Assembly (NCBI GenBank): GCA_965228165.1
Contig: CBDDHB010000002.1
Span: forward strand, 62,001-126,000
Direction of reading: 5' to 3'
Length of the DNA stretch: 64,000 bases
DNA from: Oleispirillum sp965228165
GTDB taxonomy: Bacteria > Pseudomonadota > Alphaproteobacteria > Rhodospirillales > Rhodospirillaceae
Part shown: piece after piece, positions 58,935-64,000 of the stretch
Position numbering within the stretch: the first letter of the stretch is position 1
How the letters are laid out: every line of letters starts with the position of its first letter
Position numbers and translations under genes: made by a program
Notes under the pieces: generated by a model
Database searches by the model: none
Seen by the model: only the letters and a program-made list of their open reading frames with translations
Told to the model about the DNA's origin: nothing

Positions 58935-59585
58935 ATGGCCGATGCGTCCCAATTTCCGTCATTGATCGTAGTGGATCATCCGCTGGTGCGCCACAAGCTG
59001 ACGCTGATGCGGCGGCGCGAGACGCCGACGCCGCTGTTTCGCGCGTTGATGAAGGACATCGGCAGTCTGATGACCGCCGAGGCGACGCGCGCCCTGCCGG
59101 TGCGCGAGGTGGACATCGAAACCCCGATCCGCGCGACCAAGGGCTGGTCCCTGACGGTTCCGCCCCTGGTGGTGCCGATCCTGCGCGCCGGCATGGGGAT
59201 GGCCGAGGGGGTTCTGGCGGTGATGGCCGAGGCGGAGGTCGGCTTCGTCGGCGTCTATCGCGACGAGGCGACGCTGGAACCGGTCGAATATCTGGCGAAG
59301 TTGCCGCCGCGCCTAGCCGAACGCGCCATCGTCATGGTCGATCCGATGCTCGCCACCGGGCATTCGGGGGTGCATGCGTTGAAGCTTCTGGTGCGCAACG
59401 GCGCCCATCCCGCCGCGATCACCTTCCTCTCCCTGGTGGCCGCGCCGGAAGGGGTGGCGACGATCGCTGCCGCCTTCCCCGAGGTGCGAATCGTCACCGC
59501 CGCCCTGGATGAACGGCTGAACGAGCGCGCCTATATCGTTCCCGGCCTGGGAGACGCCGGGGATCGGTTGTACGGCACCGAATAG
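58935..59585 (+). CDS. upp: Uracil phosphoribosyltransferase
   Basis: 216 residues; salvages uracil with PRPP to UMP. Seen are VDHPLVRHKLTLMRR, VPILRAGMGMAEGVL, the PRPP loop VMVDPMLATGHSGVHAL and the uracil-binding AYIVPGLGDAGDRLYGT. ATG preceded by AAGGAAG. Single gene. Confidence 0.96.
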   Translation: MADASQFPSLIVVDHPLVRHKLTLMRRRETPTPLFRALMKDIGSLMTAEATRALPVREVDIETPIRATKGWSLTVPPLVVPILRAGMGMAEGVLAVMAEAEVGFVGVYRDEATLEPVEYLAKLPPRLAERAIVMVDPMLATGHSGVHALKLLVRNGAHPAAITFLSLVAAPEGVATIAAAFPEVRIVTAALDERLNERAYIVPGLGDAGDRLYGTE

Positions 59586-59605
59586 TCCCGTTTTTCGTGG
59601 ATACG

Positions 59606-59634
59606 TTGACAAGCGGCCCGCCGCTCCCTCACAT
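59606..59634 (+). promoter_or_regulatory. Candidate promoter upstream of the 59756 gene
   Basis: A consensus TTGACA (59606-59611) with TCACAT (59629-59634) 17 bases later, in the gap after upp. The -10 is weak. Confidence 0.4.
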
Positions 59635-59755
59635 TTAAGGTGAGAGAGGGATCGGTTGGTAACGTCGTGGGGGGAAGGGTCGCTCCGCGACGTGTCGCAT
59701 TGCCGCGAACGGCAGCGCAAGGCCTGGGGAAAGCCCGGGCAGGGATGGACCCGCG

Positions 59756-60166
59756 ATGAGCGCGACACAACGTGTCACCTCGCCCACATTCGGACCGGCC
59801 GCGACGACTCGTGTCGCGAATGCCGGGCGCAACGTCGCGGTCGTTTCCTTCCAAAGGGTGGACGATCTTGGCGGTTCCAACGCCATGGGGCCGCAGGAGC
59901 AGTCGATTCGCTATGACGACGGCTACCGTCCGCCGGAGGAGGGAGAGCGTCGGGAAGGCGGGCGTAAGCGCTCGGTTCCGGATTTTTCCAGCTACGCGCA
60001 GATCAGCTACATCGACGAGGTGATGATGTCCTATGATTGGGACGCTTCTCCCGTCGCGATGCTGCCGGTCGAGGTGATGCGCGGCGTTGGCCGCTACGAA
60101 TCCAATCTGCGGGTGATCGCCGGCATCGACGCGGTGGGTGGCGGAACCCTCAATCGCCTGTTCTGA
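59756..60166 (+). CDS. Hypothetical protein
   Basis: 136 residues, not recognised. No membrane helix or signal peptide. The first 80 residues are polar and rich in Gly, Arg and Glu, and the C-terminal 55 (SSYAQISYIDEVMMSYDWD, LPVEVMRGVGRYESNLRVI) look folded. GGGATGG stands upstream of ATG. It has its own candidate promoter and lies 104 bases before the Panacea gene. Whether the two work together is unknown. Confidence 0.55.
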   Translation: MSATQRVTSPTFGPAATTRVANAGRNVAVVSFQRVDDLGGSNAMGPQEQSIRYDDGYRPPEEGERREGGRKRSVPDFSSYAQISYIDEVMMSYDWDASPVAMLPVEVMRGVGRYESNLRVIAGIDAVGGGTLNRLF

Positions 60167-60270
60167 TCCCGGCTTTCCGGCAAAGAGGCTTGGCTTCGCC
60201 GCGCCGCCCGCTCATGATGGGGCGGCGCGCGGTCGCGCGCCCTTCGCGTTGAGTTTCCGGAGCCCCGAGG

Positions 60271-60831
60271 ATGCCGCGGACTGCCGTTCCCTCCACCTTC
60301 GATGTCGTCATCTGGCTGAACGATCGCGCCCTGAACGACGGCGAATACCTGCAACCGGCGAAGCTGCACCGTCTTTTGTTCCTGGCGCAGGCGTACTATG
60401 GCGTCGCCTATCGGGGGGCGAAACTCGCTCCCGCCACCTTCATCGCCGAGGAAAGCGGTCCGGTCGAACCCGACGTCTGGCGGGTCTACGCCAGCGGGCG
60501 CCCGTATATCGAAAACGTGCCGCTGCCCGAGGCGGTCGAACACGTTCTCGACAGCGTTTGGCGGCGATTCGGCTCCTACTCCGCCGACCATCTGGGGGAA
60601 CTGCTGCGCAGTCAGCCGCCCTATCGCGATGCCGCCGCGCAGGGGCCGCGCGCCGAGATCGAGTTTTCCCGGATGCTGGCGTTCTATGGCCGCCCGCGAT
60701 CCGATTCCCCCAAGACCGCCGCATCGCCCGCGATCGACGAGGTGTTGCGCCCGCGCACCCTGGTCACCGCCGAAGGCAAGCCGGTCAACGTTCGCCGCTG
60801 GACCCCGCGCGGCGGCAAGGGGAATGGATAA
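60271..60831 (+). CDS. Panacea-domain (SocA/DUF4065-type) protein
   Basis: 186 residues. The first 110 match the Panacea/DUF4065 domain: FDVVIWLNDRAL, LQPAKLHRLLFLAQAYYGV, ATFIAEESGPVEPDVWRVY and YSADHLGELLRSQPPYRDA. This domain is the hub antitoxin of many toxin-antitoxin pairs and occurs in the SocA antitoxin of Caulobacter. The C-terminal 55 residues are basic and Pro-rich. No known toxin family is next to it: the plus-strand neighbour upstream is the unknown 136-residue gene, downstream is mnhG on the other strand. GGAG lies 8 bases before ATG. Confidence 0.75.
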   Translation: MPRTAVPSTFDVVIWLNDRALNDGEYLQPAKLHRLLFLAQAYYGVAYRGAKLAPATFIAEESGPVEPDVWRVYASGRPYIENVPLPEAVEHVLDSVWRRFGSYSADHLGELLRSQPPYRDAAAQGPRAEIEFSRMLAFYGRPRSDSPKTAASPAIDEVLRPRTLVTAEGKPVNVRRWTPRGGKGNG

Positions 60832-60857
60832 ATAAGCTCCGCCGTCGGCGGCTTCGG

Positions 60858-61154
60858 TCAATGCAGGTCGAGCATTCCGGCCCGCACGGCCGCCGCGCGC
60901 CCCAGCAGATGGGCCGCGACCGGGGAAGTCAGGAATTGAAACAGGATGATCGCGACGGCCTTCACGACCACGCTGGATTCGCCGCTGTATGCCGCCGTCG
61001 CCGCCAGCGCCAGGGCGGCGACGAAGGTGCCGACGGTGGACGATGCGTGCATGCGCGACAGCGCATCGGGGAAACGCAGGATGCCGACCGCCGCCGCCAG
61101 GGAAAACACGCCGGCAAGAAGGGCGAGAACGCCGGTGATCACCTCAACCATCAT
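60858..61154 (-). CDS. mnhG: Na+/H+ antiporter subunit G
   Basis: 98 residues with three membrane helices: VITGVLALLAGVFSLAAAVG, RFPDALSRMHASSTVG (family mark) and VVKAVAIILFQFLTSPVAAHLLGRAA. Last gene of the Mrp operon; its ATG overlaps the mnhF stop (ATGA). Confidence 0.93.
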   Translation of the reverse strand: MMVEVITGVLALLAGVFSLAAAVGILRFPDALSRMHASSTVGTFVAALALAATAAYSGESSVVVKAVAIILFQFLTSPVAAHLLGRAAAVRAGMLDLH

Positions 61155-61441
61155 TGTTTCTCCCTGCGGGCGAGACGTTCGGCGAAGCGCGCCAGTCCCA
61201 CGACCGAAACGAAGCCAACCAGCGCCAGAGCGACGGCGATGTCGAGGTACGCCTCTCCGCCCACCTGTACGGTGAAGAGCGCGCAAAAGACGATGATTCG
61301 CGTCGTCATCGTGTCGATCGCGACGACGCGGTCAACCAGGACCGGGCCGCGCCAGATCCGGACGAAAGCGATCGCGATGGACAGTGTGTTCAGCGCCAGG
61401 CCGATGACGAGACAGTATTGCATGAAGTCATGGGCGGTCAT
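61151..61441 (-). CDS. mnhF: Na+/H+ antiporter subunit F
   Basis: 96 residues, three helices. RIWRGPVLVDRVVAIDTMTT is the signature loop of MrpF/MnhF. It overlaps the genes on both sides by 4 bases. Confidence 0.93.
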   Translation of the reverse strand: MTAHDFMQYCLVIGLALNTLSIAIAFVRIWRGPVLVDRVVAIDTMTTRIIVFCALFTVQVGGEAYLDIAVALALVGFVSVVGLARFAERLARREKQ

Positions 61442-61922
61442 CGCCGAAATACCTCCTTGACACGGTGCTCCATGCCGCCTTTCAGTTCCGCGACGAGAGC
61501 CTCGGGGTCTTGAGCATAGATCGAATGGATGACGAGGAAGCCGCGGTCTTCGGCCACGTCCAGGGTCATCGTGCCGGGTGTCAGGGTGATCAGGTTGGCA
61601 AGAAGGACGATCTCGGCGTCGCTACGCACGTCCAGCGGCATCTTGAAAATGGCGGGATGCAGATTGGGGCGGGGGGCGACGCAGTCGCGGGCGACGATGA
61701 GGCAGGACTTCACCAGTTCCTTCAGGAAAAAGGCCGTCAGCAGGAATCCCTGCGGCAGGGCGCGGAAATACCGGGTCTTTTTCCCTCTCAAACCCATCAG
61801 GGGACGCGCGGCCCACAAGACGAAATAGCCGGACGCGAATCCCGTCAGCAGATTGAGCGCCGAGAAGCTGCCCAAGAGCGTGGCGCAGACGAGGGCGATC
61901 AGGACGTTCAGGGCCAGAACGA

Positions 61923-61926
<4 letters not shown>
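61438..61926 (-). CDS. mnhE: Na+/H+ antiporter subunit E
   Basis: 162 residues, two or three N-terminal helices, then a cytoplasmic domain with the MrpE signature LLANLITLTPGTMTLDV. Overlaps mnhD and mnhF by 4 bases. Confidence 0.92.
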
Positions 61927-63421
<1,495 letters not shown>

Positions 63422-63425
<4 letters not shown>

Positions 63426-63784
63426 TCCATGCCTCTTTCGGGTTCGGCACAGCGCATCCGGTTGACGTCCAGATGTCCAAAGCTGTTGAAGGCACGGATC
63501 GTAAGGGCGAGAGCAAAGGCAAAGACGCCGAAGCCGATGACGATGGCGGTCAAAAGCAGGGCCTGCGGCAAGGCATTGGCCATGACGTCTTCGGGCAGCG
63601 CCCCCGAGGGGCCAAGCAGCGGTGGCACGGCGGGCGTCAGGCGCCCGGCGGTGAAGATCAAAAGGTTGGATCCGTTCGAAAGCAGTTGCAGCCCGAACAG
63701 AAGGCGCAGCAGGTTCCCCGACAGCATCAGATAGACCGAGACCGCCACCAGAAAACCCGACAGAAGGGCGATAAGGGTTTCCAT
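63422..63784 (-). CDS. mnhC: Na+/H+ antiporter subunit C
   Basis: 120 residues, NuoK-like, three helices: GFLVAVSVYLMLSGNLLRLLFG, SNGSNLLIF and LPQALLLTAIVIGFG. Overlaps mnhD by 4 bases; its ATG overlaps the mnhB stop. Confidence 0.93.
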
Positions 63785-63999
63785 CAGCAGGCCTCGTCCA
63801 ATGCGAAGACAAGGGTGAGGATGGCGCTGACGACGGCCAGATAGACACCGGTGTCGAAGAACAGAACGGTCGAAAGAGACAGGCCGCCAACCGTGAACCA
63901 AAGCCCGGTGAACGGGGCGCTGCCGACGAAGGCCGAGGCGATCCCCGACGAGAGCGCCAGTATCATGCCGATGGTTCCTATCGAGCGGGGATCGAGGCG
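63784..63999 (-). CDS. mnhB: Na+/H+ antiporter subunit B, C-terminal end (partial)
   Basis: The last 71 codons run in from the right edge: LSSGIASAFVGSAPFTGLW and TVLFFDTGVYLAVVSAILT match the C-terminal helices of MnhB. It overlaps mnhC. The N-terminal part and the usual mnhA upstream lie outside the window. Confidence 0.85.
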   Translation of the reverse strand, partial: RLDPRSIGTIGMILALSSGIASAFVGSAPFTGLWFTVGGLSLSTVLFFDTGVYLAVVSAILTLVFALDEAC

Positions 64000-64000
64000 C

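Overview
The window is a 64 kb, gene-dense, very GC-rich chromosomal segment that looks alphaproteobacterial, most plausibly Rhodospirillales. Pointers are the small PurL with separate PurS and PurQ, a DUF1476 (ATPase zeta-type) protein, DUF1178 and DUF4167 proteins, the prfA-prmC-DUF4167 order, PtsP of the nitrogen PTS, BluB, and GC-rich palindromic intergenic repeats. The taxon is inferred from gene content, not proven. I saw no rRNA, tRNA, CRISPR array, insertion sequence or prophage.

Layout. 1-2.9 kb: end of nadE, then gltX and cysS. 3.1-6.2 kb: a REC/PAS/GGDEF/EAL signalling gene split by an in-frame TAG. 6.3-11.2 kb: cimA, a TrmJ-BluB fusion whose 5' end is out of frame across a C8 tract, crcB with a DUF190 partner, and rpsD with promoter and terminator. 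11.2-16 kb: an accessory block with a small tail-collar protein, a GNAT/C39-like peptidase fusion translationally coupled to a RimK-like ATP-grasp ligase, a GT2 glycosyltransferase and a membrane protein. 16-21.3 kb (minus strand): a glutaredoxin-like protein without its cysteine motif, rarD, and purC-purS-purQ-purL. 21.7-28.4 kb: a DUF1476 gene, a frameshifted trypsin-like lipoprotein protease, and an iron/siderophore-uptake-like cluster (AraC regulator, shortened MFS, frameshifted TonB receptor, methyltransferase). 28.5-41.3 kb: housekeeping and metabolic genes (purB, formyltransferase-like, trkH, metallo-beta-lactamase, radC, map, sfsA, comF, grxC, nitrilase, ubiG) plus a second GGDEF/EAL protein whose EAL domain is about 60 residues short. 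41.4-55.6 kb: lysC, nitronate monooxygenase, ptsP, rodZ-like, ispG, hisS, prfA, prmC, DUF4167 and clpB. 55.6-60.8 kb: an SRPBCC protein, an M23 peptidase, an SDR, upp, an unknown small protein and a Panacea-domain protein. 60.9-64 kb (minus): mnhG-F-E-D-C and the end of mnhB, a chain of overlapping Mrp antiporter genes.

Genes that work together: purCSQL plus purB (purine synthesis); prfA and prmC (release factor and its methylase); crcB and DUF190; mnhB-G (multisubunit antiporter); the GNAT/C39 and ATP-grasp pair (a predicted peptide-modifying system); and the 23.5-28.4 kb uptake cluster.

The main surprise is the number of broken or shortened genes: one nonsense codon, three frameshifts (two in homopolymers) and two apparent in-frame internal deletions. 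They are concentrated in signalling and transport genes. True gene decay, homopolymer phase variation and sequencing error cannot be separated from the sequence alone. The most interesting intact loci are the TrmJ-BluB fusion, the GNAT-C39/ATP-grasp pair with a nearby palindrome, and the lone Panacea gene.
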